NCBI GenBank assembly: GCA_963740765.1
Contig: CAVUFN010000016.1
Location: 186,001-250,000 of the forward strand
Length of the DNA: 64,000 bases
Direction: 5' to 3'
Origin: DATLGB01 sp963740765
Lineage (GTDB): Bacteria; Actinomycetota; Thermoleophilia; Solirubrobacterales; Solirubrobacteraceae
Positions within the stretch are counted from its first letter, which is position 1; each line of letters begins with the position of its first letter. Below the pieces are notes generated by a model. The model was not told the origin of the DNA, made no database searches, and was given only the letters and a program-made list of their open reading frames with translations. Shown here one piece after another: positions 24,841 through 33,460 of the stretch. The position numbers and the translations under genes were made by a program.

Positions 24841-26270
24841 GGGCGCCCGCAGCGCTGCTCGACGCGATCGCCGGCGCGCCAGCAGGCCCGGAGGTCGGCG
24901 CCTTCTTCGACTTCGACGGGACGATCATCGACGGCTACTCGGCCGGCGTCGTCTACCAGGACCGCTTGCGGCGCTTCGACATCGGCCCGGAGGAGCTGGC
25001 CCGGACGCTCGTCGCGGTCGCCGACATGACCGCGCGCGGCGCCGGCGTCGGCGGCGTGGTCGGTGCCGCGCTCGGCGGCCTGCGCGGGCGCACCGACGAG
25101 GACATGCGCGCGTTCGGCGAGCGGCTGTGGCGCCAGCACATCGCCGGCATGGTCTTCCCCGCCGCCCGCGAGTTGATCCGCGCCCACCAGCGCGCGGGGC
25201 ACACCGTCGTGATCGCCACATCCGCGACGCGCTACCAGGTGGAAGCCGCCGCCGACGACCTCGACGTCGACGAGCTGCTGTGCACAGAGCCCGAGCTGAT
25301 CGACGGCGTCCTCACCGGGGAGACGGACGGGCCGGTGCTGTGGGGCCCGAACAAGGCCGCCGCCGTGCGCGCCTGCGCGGAGCGGCGCGGCATCGACCTC
25401 GAGGCCTCGTTCGCCTACGGCAACGGGGACGAGGACGAGGAGCTCCTGCGTTGCGTCGGGCGCCCGGTCGCGCTCAACCCGCACGGCGGCCTGGCCAGGA
25501 TCGCCTCGACGGCCGACTGGCCCAACGCCGCGCTCGTGCCTGCCGGCGGCGGCTTCGGGCCAGGCCCGGCGCTACGCACGGCCGCCGCGCTGTCGGCGCT
25601 CGGCGCCTCGGCCGCGCTCGGCGTCGGCGTCCGCCTGCTCAACCGCAACAAGCGGATGGGCGCCAACGTGGCCACCGCGGTCGGCCCGAGCCTGGCGCTC
25701 GGCCTGGCCGGCATCGACCTCGACGTCGAGGGCGAGGAGCACCTGTGGTCGCACCGCCCGGCCGTCTTCGTCTTCAACCACCAGAGCGGCCTCGACATGC
25801 TCGTCATCGGCAAGCTGCTCGGGCGCGACGTGACCGGCGTCGCCAAGGCCGAGGCGGCGCGCGACCCGCGCTTCGCCCCGCTCGGCTTCCTCGTCGACGT
25901 CGCCTACGTGGACCGGGGCGACACCAAGCAGGCGCGTGAGGCGATGGCGCCGGTCGTCGAGCGCCTGCGCGAGGGCGTCTCCATCGCCATCGCCCCGGAG
26001 GGCACGCGCTCGATCTCGAATCGGCTTGGCCCGTTCAAGAAGGGCGCCTTCCACATCGCCATGCAGGCCGGCGTCCCGATCGTCCCGATCGTCATCCGCA
26101 ACGCCGGCGAGCTGATGTGGCGCAACTCCTTCTGGCTGCGGCCCGGCACCGTCGACGTCCGCGTGCTCAAGCCGATCCCGACCGGCAAGTGGAAGGCCGA
26201 GACGATCGACGACCACGTCGCCAAGGTCCGCAAGCGCTTCGTGAAGGCGCTCAGCGACCCCGCTTGGTGA
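24837..26270 (+). CDS. plsC: HAD-phosphatase / 1-acylglycerol-3-phosphate acyltransferase fusion (PlsC)
   Basis: A 477-residue two-domain protein. The N-terminal HAD-IB hydrolase domain (about 1-250) has FFDFDGTIIDG with the nucleophile and acid/base Asp, VIATSATRYQ, and NGDEDEELLR. The C-terminal domain (about 280-477) has the acyltransferase NHQSGLD catalytic motif and EGTRSISNRLGPFKKG. The same fusion is known in Mycobacterium (Rv2483c), next to plsB2. It would add the second acyl chain to give phosphatidic acid; the HAD part may remove a phosphate but its substrate is uncertain. The GTG at 24837 overlaps the plsB stop. Confidence 0.9.
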   Translation: MRAPAALLDAIAGAPAGPEVGAFFDFDGTIIDGYSAGVVYQDRLRRFDIGPEELARTLVAVADMTARGAGVGGVVGAALGGLRGRTDEDMRAFGERLWRQHIAGMVFPAARELIRAHQRAGHTVVIATSATRYQVEAAADDLDVDELLCTEPELIDGVLTGETDGPVLWGPNKAAAVRACAERRGIDLEASFAYGNGDEDEELLRCVGRPVALNPHGGLARIASTADWPNAALVPAGGGFGPGPALRTAAALSALGASAALGVGVRLLNRNKRMGANVATAVGPSLALGLAGIDLDVEGEEHLWSHRPAVFVFNHQSGLDMLVIGKLLGRDVTGVAKAEAARDPRFAPLGFLVDVAYVDRGDTKQAREAMAPVVERLREGVSIAIAPEGTRSISNRLGPFKKGAFHIAMQAGVPIVPIVIRNAGELMWRNSFWLRPGTVDVRVLKPIPTGKWKAETIDDHVAKVRKRFVKALSDPAW

Positions 26271-26364
26271 GCCCCGCCGTCCCCATGTGAAGGGCGGTTT
26301 CACCGGCCGGCGGTCAGCCCGGGACCCGGCCGGCCGGACTTGCACTGGGCGCTCGATCATGTCA

Positions 26365-26396
26365 GGTTTGCGCGTGACCAACGGGGCAGGCAAACC
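26365..26396. repeat. Inverted repeat upstream of the small secreted protein gene
   Basis: GGTTTGC (26365-26371) and GCAAACC (26390-26396) are perfect seven-base arms with an 18-base spacer, ending 19 bases before the ATG at 26416. They could be an operator or a 5' leader hairpin. The preceding 80 bases also hold two CCGGCCGG blocks that could pair behind plsC. Confidence 0.4.
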
Positions 26397-26415
26397 AAGG
26401 TGACAGGAGGTAGGA

Positions 26416-26904
26416 ATGCGCAGGCTCGGAGCATTCATGATGTTGATCAGCTTCATGGGGATGGTGGGCACCGCGGGAGCGGACCCGAACAAGGACTCCG
26501 TCAAGGGCGAAGGGCTCAACAACCCGCCCAACGGCGTCATCAACGGCTTCAAGCTCGAGGTCAAGAGCGGTCCCAACGGCGAGGACGTGAAGGGCAAGGT
26601 CACGTTCACCAGCAAGGCGACCGGCCGCAAGTTCACCGGAGAGGCGACGTGCCTGCGGGTGACCGGCAGCCAGGCGACGATCGTCGCCGACATCACCAAG
26701 ACCAAGAACGAGCCGGACGGCTTCGGCACCAATGGCGTCATCATCTGGGTCGAGGACAACGGCAAGAAGGTCAAGGGCCAGTCGCCCGACGAGATCCGCA
26801 ACTCGATCGTCCCGGTCGACGACATTCCCGCCTCGTGTCCGGCACCGATGGATCCGGACCGGATGCCGCTGACGAAGGGAGACATCAAGGTGGAGGACAA
26901 CTGA
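26416..26904 (+). CDS. Small secreted protein of unknown function
   Basis: A 162-residue protein with a strong Shine-Dalgarno (ACAGGAGGT) seven bases before the ATG, the clearest in this part of the window. Residues 1-22 are a signal peptide (MRRLGAFMMLISFMGMVGTAGA), and the mature part is beta-rich and hydrophilic, with a Lys/Gly/Asp bias (VKGKVTFTSKATGRKFTGEA). Two Cys (in ATCLRV and ASCPAP) could bond after export. No family signature is recognised. It stands alone, flanked by a palindromic leader, and its lower Arg content differs from its neighbours, as expected for an abundant exported protein. Confidence 0.7.
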   Translation: MRRLGAFMMLISFMGMVGTAGADPNKDSVKGEGLNNPPNGVINGFKLEVKSGPNGEDVKGKVTFTSKATGRKFTGEATCLRVTGSQATIVADITKTKNEPDGFGTNGVIIWVEDNGKKVKGQSPDEIRNSIVPVDDIPASCPAPMDPDRMPLTKGDIKVEDN

Positions 26905-27011
26905 CCCGGGCGTGACCGTCCCGGGGCGCGGGTCAGGCGCGAGCCTGGCCCGTGTCCTCCGGTGTCGAGCGAGCGCCGGGACGGTCACCTGCGCCCCTTG
27001 CCCGGGCGCGG

Positions 27012-27665
27012 TCAGCGGGGCGGGCGGCGCACCAGCGGCGCGACGGCGCGCCGCACGAACCAGGCGGGCAGGTAGCGGTGGCGCTCCTGCTTCCACACGC
27101 GGGCGCGGGTGAACCGCTTGAAGCCCAGCGCGGCGAGGACCGCGCCGGAGATCGGGTTGGCCGCACCCGACCCGAAGAACGGCTCCCGGTCGAGCAGTTC
27201 GATCCGGCACAGGTGCTTGGTCGAGACGAAGCCGTACTGGTCGGGACTGACCAGCCGGGCGGGCGCCCCGTGCTTTGCGGTCAGCGGCTTGCCGTTGAGC
27301 GTGTCGGCGATCAGGGCACCTTCGAGATCCTCGATCGCGGCGACCGACCAGTGCCCGTCGAGGCCCTCGAAGCGCAGGTGGGTGACGCCAACGGCGGGCG
27401 CCACGAGCGTGGCGACCGGGACGCCCTCCCAATGCAGGCCGGTGGCCGACCAGCCGGCGACGCAGTGGAAGTCCGCCGTGATCGCGCGGCGCTCCAGGCC
27501 CGCGAGGTCGGCCACGGGCACGCGCCGGCCGCCCACCTCGATGACGGGATCGACCGGCACCGCGGGCGGCGGGTCGCGGGAGTGCGTCCCGAACCGGGGA
27601 AAGCGCTCCAGCGCGTGCGGCCCCACTTCATCGCCGCCGACCACGGCCCGCGGTCGCGCGGGCAC
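27012..27665 (-). CDS. Molybdopterin-dependent oxidoreductase (sulfite-oxidase fold)
   Basis: A 217-residue protein with the sulfite-oxidase Moco domain. The molybdenum-ligating Cys is in ADFHCVAGWSATGLHWEGV, and later GAPARLVSPDQYGFVSTKHLCRIEL binds the pterin phosphate. It is the short single-domain form, like actinobacterial YedY/MsrP-type proteins without the dimerization domain. No Tat signal is visible at the chosen GTG start, so it may be cytoplasmic or its true start may lie further upstream. It follows the OpuC binding-protein gene by 37 bases on the same strand. Substrate unknown. Confidence 0.8.
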   Translation of the reverse strand: MPARPRAVVGGDEVGPHALERFPRFGTHSRDPPPAVPVDPVIEVGGRRVPVADLAGLERRAITADFHCVAGWSATGLHWEGVPVATLVAPAVGVTHLRFEGLDGHWSVAAIEDLEGALIADTLNGKPLTAKHGAPARLVSPDQYGFVSTKHLCRIELLDREPFFGSGAANPISGAVLAALGFKRFTRARVWKQERHRYLPAWFVRRAVAPLVRRPPR

Positions 27666-27702
27666 GTGGTCGGATCAGCGCTCCAGCTGCTGCTGGACTG
27701 AC

Positions 27703-28707
27703 CTACTTGACGAAGCCGGCGGCCTTGAGGTAGTTCGCGGCGACGGCCTCGGGCTTCTCCTTGTCGAGGGAGACGCGCGAGTTGAGCTCCTGCATGACCT
27801 TCTCGGTCAAGGGCTCCTGGATCTTGGCGATGACGTCCTGGCCGGACTGGCCCAGGGCGTCGATGCCCTCCTTGTTGACGAGGAGGGAGATGTAGTACGG
27901 CGGGAACAGCTTCTTGTCGTCCTCGTACGTGTAGTACTTGTCCGTCGCGAGCTGGCCGTCCGTGCCGAAGCCGAAGGTCAGGTCGGACTGACCCTGGTCG
28001 AGGTCGTCGTACTTGCCCTGGGAGGACACGAACTTCGGTGTCCAGTCGTACTTGTTCTTCAGGCCCAGGAGGCAGTCCGTGCGCTGGCGGCACTCGGGGA
28101 AGCCGGAGATCGAGATCTTCGACCCGCCCTTCTCGGCCAGCTCGGACAGCGTCTTGACGTTGCCGTACTTCTTGGCGGTCTCCTTGGTGGAGGTCACCAC
28201 GAAGGTGTTCTGGAACGGCGTCTGCGGCAGGGCGGTGATGCCGTCCTTCTCCGCGTCCTGCTTCATCAGGTCGAACGACTCCTGGGGGTCCGGCGGGATG
28301 TCGTCGGTCTTGACGTCGTAGAAGTTCGACAGCGCGGTCCCCGAGTACTCGGGGTAGGCGGTGATCTTGTTGGACTTGAGCGCCTTGTAGGCGATCTGCT
28401 CCGACCCGAGGTTGAGCTGCTTCTTGACGTCGAAGCCGGCGGCGGTCAGGGCCTGGGCGTAGATCTCACCGAGGATGTACTGCTCATCGAAGTTCTTCGA
28501 GCCGATGGTGATCTTCTTGCCGGCGTTCGCCGAGTCCTTCTCGATCGCCTTGCTGTCGCCGGACGACGAGGAGTTGCTCGAGGAGGAGGACGACGAGCCG
28601 GACGAGCCGGACGACGACGACTCGTCGTCACTACCGCACGCACCAACGGCGAAACCGATGATGAGGACGGCGAGGAGCGCGCTGAGCGCGCGGATGATGC
28701 GAGGCAC
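27703..28707 (-). CDS. Osmoprotectant ABC transporter, substrate-binding lipoprotein
   Basis: A 334-residue OpuAC/ProX-like binding protein. The signal peptide ends in lipobox VGAC, giving a membrane-anchored lipoprotein, then a Ser/Gly-rich linker (about residues 25-55). The ligand domain begins at KITIGSKNFDEQYILGEIYAQAL, typical of glycine-betaine/choline/carnitine binding proteins. Several Tyr (AYPEYSGTAL, FPPYYIS) could build the aromatic cage for a quaternary amine. It starts with GTG three bases after the permease stop and is the last of the four transporter genes. Confidence 0.92.
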   Translation of the reverse strand: MPRIIRALSALLAVLIIGFAVGACGSDDESSSSGSSGSSSSSSSNSSSSGDSKAIEKDSANAGKKITIGSKNFDEQYILGEIYAQALTAAGFDVKKQLNLGSEQIAYKALKSNKITAYPEYSGTALSNFYDVKTDDIPPDPQESFDLMKQDAEKDGITALPQTPFQNTFVVTSTKETAKKYGNVKTLSELAEKGGSKISISGFPECRQRTDCLLGLKNKYDWTPKFVSSQGKYDDLDQGQSDLTFGFGTDGQLATDKYYTYEDDKKLFPPYYISLLVNKEGIDALGQSGQDVIAKIQEPLTEKVMQELNSRVSLDKEKPEAVAANYLKAAGFVK

Positions 28708-28710
28708 TAT

Positions 28711-29490
28711 CTATGTCTCCGTTCTTGCTGTGGTTGGGAGGGAGAAGTTGCCGCGACGCGGGCGGGTCGCCTGCGTGCTGTCCACCGTGAGCCCCTTCGG
28801 CGTACCGAGGCGCGCCGCGATCGTGAGGCCGGCGTCGACGGCGAAGGTGATCAGGGCCACGACGATCGCGGCCGCGAGCTGGCCGGAGTCGCCGTAGGTC
28901 TGGGGCTCGAGGATCGGCGTGCCGAGGGACGGCACGTTGGCCAGCGGCGTGATGGTCGCGGTGGCGACGACGGCGACGGCCGACGTGCGCAGGCCCGCGA
29001 AGATGATCGGGATCGCCATCGGCAGCTCGACCTGGCGGATGATCTGGCTCTCCGTCAACCCCACGCCGCGGGCGGCCGCCACCGTGTCCGCGTCGACCTG
29101 GACGACGCCGACGTAGGTGTTGGTGAGCATCGGCGGGATCGCCAGCAGCGTCAGCACCAGCACGGCGTTGAGCCGGCCGACCCCGACGAAGGCGACGAAG
29201 AACGCCAGCAGCGCCAGTGCCGGGATGGCGCGGCCGATGTTGGACACCGAGACGGCCAGGAACTCGCCCTTGCGGATGTGCCCGAGCCAGAGGCCGAGCG
29301 GCACGGCGATGGCCGCTGCGACCGCCATCGCCAGGAGGCTGGTGATCAGGTGGTCGACCAGCAGATCGCCGAACTCGCCGAGGCCGCCGATGCAGACGCC
29401 GCCTGACACCGACTCCCGCTTGTGGAAGATCAGGTCGAAGGCGTCGGCGAAGCCGCCGTCGTTGGGGACGCGGGGGCAGGGAAGGGCCAT
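28711..29490 (-). CDS. Osmoprotectant ABC transporter permease (second)
   Basis: A 259-residue permease with five to six hydrophobic segments. The EAA-type loop is GVGLTESQIIRQVELPMAIPIIFAG, which contacts the ATPase. The protein starts with a roughly 40-residue outside segment (HKRESVSGGVC) before TM1. The ATG overlaps the stop of the other permease by one base (TGATG). The C-terminal tail (STQATRPRRGNFS) is basic and likely cytoplasmic. With the paralogous permease it should form the heterodimeric channel of an OpuC-type importer. Confidence 0.9.
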   Translation of the reverse strand: MALPCPRVPNDGGFADAFDLIFHKRESVSGGVCIGGLGEFGDLLVDHLITSLLAMAVAAAIAVPLGLWLGHIRKGEFLAVSVSNIGRAIPALALLAFFVAFVGVGRLNAVLVLTLLAIPPMLTNTYVGVVQVDADTVAAARGVGLTESQIIRQVELPMAIPIIFAGLRTSAVAVVATATITPLANVPSLGTPILEPQTYGDSGQLAAAIVVALITFAVDAGLTIAARLGTPKGLTVDSTQATRPRRGNFSLPTTARTET

Positions 29491-30233
29491 CAGGCCTGGA
29501 CCGCCCGGCGCCAGGGCAGCGCGATGCGCTGGCCGGTCAGGATGATCAGGTCGCCGATCGCTGCGAGCAGCACGGTGAGCCCGCCGGCGACGATCACGTT
29601 GGACTTGAAGAAGATGCCGCCCGTGCCTGCGTTGGACGTGTAGATCTGCTCACCGAGGCCGCCACCGCCCGCGAAGAACGCGAGCGTGGCGAGGCCGACC
29701 GTGGTGGTGAACGCGATGCGCACGCCGGCCAGGATCTCGGGCAACGCCAGTGGCAACTCGACCTGGCGCAGGATCTGGTTGTCGGTCATCCCCATGCCGC
29801 GGGCGGCGTCGACCATCTCCTCCGGGACGCCGCGCAGGCCGGTGGTGATGTTGCGGAACAGGATCAGCAGCGTGTACGCGGTCAGCGCGATGATCGCGGT
29901 CAGGTTGCCGAAGCCCGTGATCGGGATCAACAGGAAGAAGGCCGCGACCGACGGGATCGTGTAGAGCGTCCCCGTGAAGACCGTGATCGGCCCGGTCAGC
30001 CAGCGCCGCTTGTGGGCGATGATCGCGAAGCCGAACGCGATCGCGAAGCCGACGAGCAGCGGGATGAGGCTCAGGTAGACGTGCTCGCCGAGCGGCTTGA
30101 AGTACTTGTCGAAGTTGTCGGCGATCCAGCTCGGGCAGAACCCGTTCTCCGCGACGCACCCGCGTCCCGTCCGCTCCTTGAAGAAGTCGTCGCCCAGGTC
30201 CTGGGCGAACACGACGACCGTGGCGAGGCTCAC
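29490..30233 (-). CDS. Osmoprotectant ABC transporter permease (first)
   Basis: A 247-residue permease of the OpuCB/ProW type. Hydrophobic segments alternate with short loops, and the EAA loop is GMGMTDNQILRQVELPLALPEILAG, nearly the same as in its partner, showing recent common ancestry of the pair. A 50-residue N-terminal part with two Cys (RGCVAENGFCPSW) could form a disulfide outside the membrane. It starts with GTG, overlapping the ATPase stop by four bases (GTGA). Confidence 0.9.
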   Translation of the reverse strand: MSLATVVVFAQDLGDDFFKERTGRGCVAENGFCPSWIADNFDKYFKPLGEHVYLSLIPLLVGFAIAFGFAIIAHKRRWLTGPITVFTGTLYTIPSVAAFFLLIPITGFGNLTAIIALTAYTLLILFRNITTGLRGVPEEMVDAARGMGMTDNQILRQVELPLALPEILAGVRIAFTTTVGLATLAFFAGGGGLGEQIYTSNAGTGGIFFKSNVIVAGGLTVLLAAIGDLIILTGQRIALPWRRAVQA

Positions 30234-31399
30234 TCGGCGATCAGCTCGGCGGTCGAGGGGACGTTCTCCGTCGGGAGGTTCAGAGCGTGGGCGATCACGT
30301 CGATGGACAGGACGCCGGCCATCTTGCCGTCGGCGTCGTGGACCGCGGCGTAGCGGGTCTCGACACTCAGCAGGTCCCCGAGGGCGTCGCGCAGGATGTC
30401 GTCGAGGTCGAGCAGCGGAGTCGGCTCCGTCCCGAGGTCCGACTGGACCTCCGTGCCCTGGAGATCGCGATCGCGCAGCCAGCGCAGCGGGCGCCCGCTG
30501 TCGTCGAGCAGCATCGCGAGGTCGGCGAAGTCGGTGTCCTCCATCGCGGTGCGCAGCTGGCGCACCGAGTCGCCCGCCTTGGCGGTGGCGACCTTGAGCA
30601 GGTCGACGTCACGGACGCGCTGCAGCGCGAGGCGCTTGAGCGAGCGGTCGGCGCCGACGAACTGCTCGACGAACTCGTTGGCGGGATGGGAGAGCAGCTC
30701 GGCGGGCGACGCGTACTGCGCGAGGTGGCCCCCCTTCTGCAGCACCGCGATCTTGTCGCCCATCTTGATCGCCTCGTCGATGTCGTGGGTGACGAAGACG
30801 ATCGTCTTGGACAGCCGGGCCTGCAGGCGCAGGAACTCGTTCTGCAGCCGCTCGCGGTTGATCGGGTCGATGGCGCCGAACGGCTCGTCCATCAGCAGGA
30901 CGGGCGGGTCGACGGCAAGGGCGCGGGCGACGCCGATGCGCTGGCGCTGGCCGCCGGAGAGCTGGGCCGGGTAGCGGTCGCGGATCTCGTCGGGGTCGAG
31001 CGAGATCAGCTCGATCAGCTCGTCCACGCGGGCACGCGTGCGGTCCTTGTCCCAACCGAGGAGGTGGGGAACGGTGGCGATGTTCTGGCCGACCGTCCGG
31101 TGCGGGAACAGGCCGATCTGCTGGATCGCGTAGCCGATCTCGCGGCGCAGGTCGGCGGGCTTGCGCTCCCGCACGCTGGCGCCGTCGATGAGGATGTCGC
31201 CGTCGGTGATGTCGATCAGCCGGTTGACCATCCGCATCGCGGTGGTCTTGCCGCAGCCCGACGGGCCCACGAAGACGCAGATCTCCCCCGCCGGGACCTC
31301 CAGCGAAAGCTTGTCGACGGCTGCTTCCGTCGCTCCTGGGTACACCTTGGTTGCCTCGCGGAACTCGAGTGAGACCGCGGGCTTGTGCTCCTGCGCCAT
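30230..31399 (-). CDS. Osmoprotectant ABC transporter ATP-binding protein with CBS domains
   Basis: A 389-residue ATPase heading the transporter operon. Walker A is GPSGCGKTT (about 43-51), the signature LSGGQRQR and Walker B VLLMDEPFGA follow, then the switch His in FVTHD. About residues 260-389 form a CBS pair, known in OpuA/OpuC ATPases to sense ionic strength or cyclic di-AMP. The start has a good Shine-Dalgarno (AGGAGGAAG). It powers uptake of glycine betaine-like solutes. The PaoABC-like operon lies 33 bases upstream on the same strand, so read-through is possible. Confidence 0.93.
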   Translation of the reverse strand: MAQEHKPAVSLEFREATKVYPGATEAAVDKLSLEVPAGEICVFVGPSGCGKTTAMRMVNRLIDITDGDILIDGASVRERKPADLRREIGYAIQQIGLFPHRTVGQNIATVPHLLGWDKDRTRARVDELIELISLDPDEIRDRYPAQLSGGQRQRIGVARALAVDPPVLLMDEPFGAIDPINRERLQNEFLRLQARLSKTIVFVTHDIDEAIKMGDKIAVLQKGGHLAQYASPAELLSHPANEFVEQFVGADRSLKRLALQRVRDVDLLKVATAKAGDSVRQLRTAMEDTDFADLAMLLDDSGRPLRWLRDRDLQGTEVQSDLGTEPTPLLDLDDILRDALGDLLSVETRYAAVHDADGKMAGVLSIDVIAHALNLPTENVPSTAELIAE

Positions 31400-31432
31400 C
31401 TGACTGCTTCCTCCTCTAGGAAGGGTCGAACC

Positions 31433-33460
31433 TTATAGGAGGCTCTCCACGTGGATGGGGAGACGGCGTACGCGGACGCCTGTGGCCGCGAAAACGGCGT
31501 TGGCGATGGCCGCCGCCGTGCCGGTGATGCCGATCTCCCCGATCCCCTTCGACCCCATCGGGTTCAGGTGGGGATCCTCCTCGTCGATCCAGACCGCCTC
31601 GATGTCGTGGATGTCGGCGTGGACGGGGACGTGGTACTGCGCCAGGTCGTTGGTGAGGAAGTCCCCGTAGCGGCGATCGATCACCGTCTCCTCCATCAGC
31701 GCCATGCCCAGGCCCATCGTCATGCCGCCGATCAACTGCGAGCGGGCGGTCCGCGGGTTGAGAATGCGTCCGGCGGCGAACACACCTAGAAGCCGGTCCA
31801 CCGTGACCTCGCCTGTGACGGGGTCGACCGTGACCTGGGCGAACTGCGCGCCGAACGCGTGGCGGGCGTAGTCCTCGAGCGCCTTGAGGTCCGCACGCGT
31901 GTCGTAGTCGGCCTCGTCGAGGTCCTCGTCGACGAGCCGGCGGCAGGCGCCGTGCACGGCCGAGCCCCACGACGCCGTTCCCATCGACCCGCCCGCCACG
32001 CCCGCGCGCGGGAAGTCCGACGAGCCGAGCTCGACGCGGGCCCGGTCGAACGGCAGGCCGAGCGCGTCGGCGGCGATCTGGGTGAGGACCGTGCGGGCGC
32101 CCGTGCCGATGTCGGCGGACGCGATGCGGACGGTGACGCTGCCGTCGGACTCGCGCTTGGCGTGTGCCCAGGCCGGGGCGCGGTAGACGGGGTACATCGA
32201 GGCGGCGACGCCGCATCCCGTCCCCTCCGAGAGATCGTGGCGCGCGTCCCACCCGAAGCGCTCGGCGCCCTCGCGCAGGCACGCGACGAGCCCGCGCGAG
32301 CTCCACGGCTTGCCGGTCTCGGGATGCTCCGGCGGATCGTTGCGGACCCGCAGCTCGACCGGGTCCATGTCCAGGGCGATCGCCAGCTCGTCCATCGCGG
32401 ACTCCAGCGCGAACATGCCGGGCGTCTCGCCGGGCGCGCGGAACCACGACGGCGTCGGGACGTCCAGGCGCGTGACCCGGTGGGTGCTGCGGCGGTCCGC
32501 GCCCGCGTACATCGCCCGCGCGACCGTGGCGGTCTGCTCGGTGAACTCCTTGATCTGCGAGGTCTGGCTGACCGCGTCGTGGGCCACGGCGGTGATCGTC
32601 CCGTCACGGGTCGCGCCCAGGCGCACGCGCGAGAACGTCGGGGTGCGGTAGCCGGTGTAGGCGAACTGCTGGCGGCGGGGCACCACGAGCTTGACCGGAC
32701 GGCCGATGTGGCGGGCGGCCAGCACGGCGGCGACGGTGTACGGACGCATCGTCCCCTTGGAGCCGAACCCGCCCCCGACGTGCGGTGAGTGGACGCTGAC
32801 CCGCTCGGGCTCCAGGCCGAACAGCTCGGCGAGCGTCCCGCGCATCGCCCACACGCCCTGCGAGGTCTCGTTGACGATCAGCCGGCCGTCGTCGCGCCAG
32901 TGGACGACGCAGGCGTGCGGCTCCATCGCGTTGTTGTGCTGGATCGGCGTGCCGTAGGTCTCGTCGATGGCGACCTCCGCGCGCTCGAGGGCCGCCTCGG
33001 CGTCCCCGACGATCGACTCCGTGTCATAGCCGCCGTTGACGCCGTCAGGCGCATACAGCCCGGGGTGGTCCGGCGTGAACTCGACGTCGTGGGCCTCGGG
33101 CCGGTAGTCGATCTCCAGCTCCTGGGCGCCCGCCCGCGCCGCCTCGAGCGTCTCCGCCAGCACGACGGCGATGATCTGCCCGCGGTAGTGGATGCGCGGC
33201 TCCTGCAGGACGTGGAGCTCGGCGTCGGAGACCGGCTCGATCGTCCCGGCGTTGGCGTGGTGCACCACGGCGAGCACGCCCGCGGGCGTCGGGCCGATGT
33301 GGGCGACGGTGCCGCGGGCGATGTCTGCGGTCGCGACAACCGCGTGGACGAGGCCGTCCGGGTTGTGCTCGGCGGCGTAGTGCGCCTGCCCGGTGACCTT
33401 GAGGTGACCCTCGACGCGGGCGTGCGGCGCACCGAGCGCGCGGTCGGCCGCGACCGTCAT
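31433..33460 (-). CDS. Molybdenum hydroxylase large subunit (PaoC/xanthine-dehydrogenase type)
   Basis: A 675-residue Moco subunit. HVGGGFGSKG binds the pterin, the Arg in SWFRAPGETPG is conserved, and GSKGIGEIGITG near the C-terminus holds the catalytic Glu of the family (the GxGE motif). The active site would hydroxylate an aldehyde or N-heterocycle with water as oxygen source. No substrate is safely predicted, but the order small-FAD-large and the 4Fe-4S insertion in the FAD subunit match the E. coli PaoABC aldehyde oxidoreductase more than xanthine dehydrogenase. The ATG overlaps the FAD-subunit stop (ATGA). Confidence 0.9.
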   Translation of the reverse strand: MTVAADRALGAPHARVEGHLKVTGQAHYAAEHNPDGLVHAVVATADIARGTVAHIGPTPAGVLAVVHHANAGTIEPVSDAELHVLQEPRIHYRGQIIAVVLAETLEAARAGAQELEIDYRPEAHDVEFTPDHPGLYAPDGVNGGYDTESIVGDAEAALERAEVAIDETYGTPIQHNNAMEPHACVVHWRDDGRLIVNETSQGVWAMRGTLAELFGLEPERVSVHSPHVGGGFGSKGTMRPYTVAAVLAARHIGRPVKLVVPRRQQFAYTGYRTPTFSRVRLGATRDGTITAVAHDAVSQTSQIKEFTEQTATVARAMYAGADRRSTHRVTRLDVPTPSWFRAPGETPGMFALESAMDELAIALDMDPVELRVRNDPPEHPETGKPWSSRGLVACLREGAERFGWDARHDLSEGTGCGVAASMYPVYRAPAWAHAKRESDGSVTVRIASADIGTGARTVLTQIAADALGLPFDRARVELGSSDFPRAGVAGGSMGTASWGSAVHGACRRLVDEDLDEADYDTRADLKALEDYARHAFGAQFAQVTVDPVTGEVTVDRLLGVFAAGRILNPRTARSQLIGGMTMGLGMALMEETVIDRRYGDFLTNDLAQYHVPVHADIHDIEAVWIDEEDPHLNPMGSKGIGEIGITGTAAAIANAVFAATGVRVRRLPIHVESLL

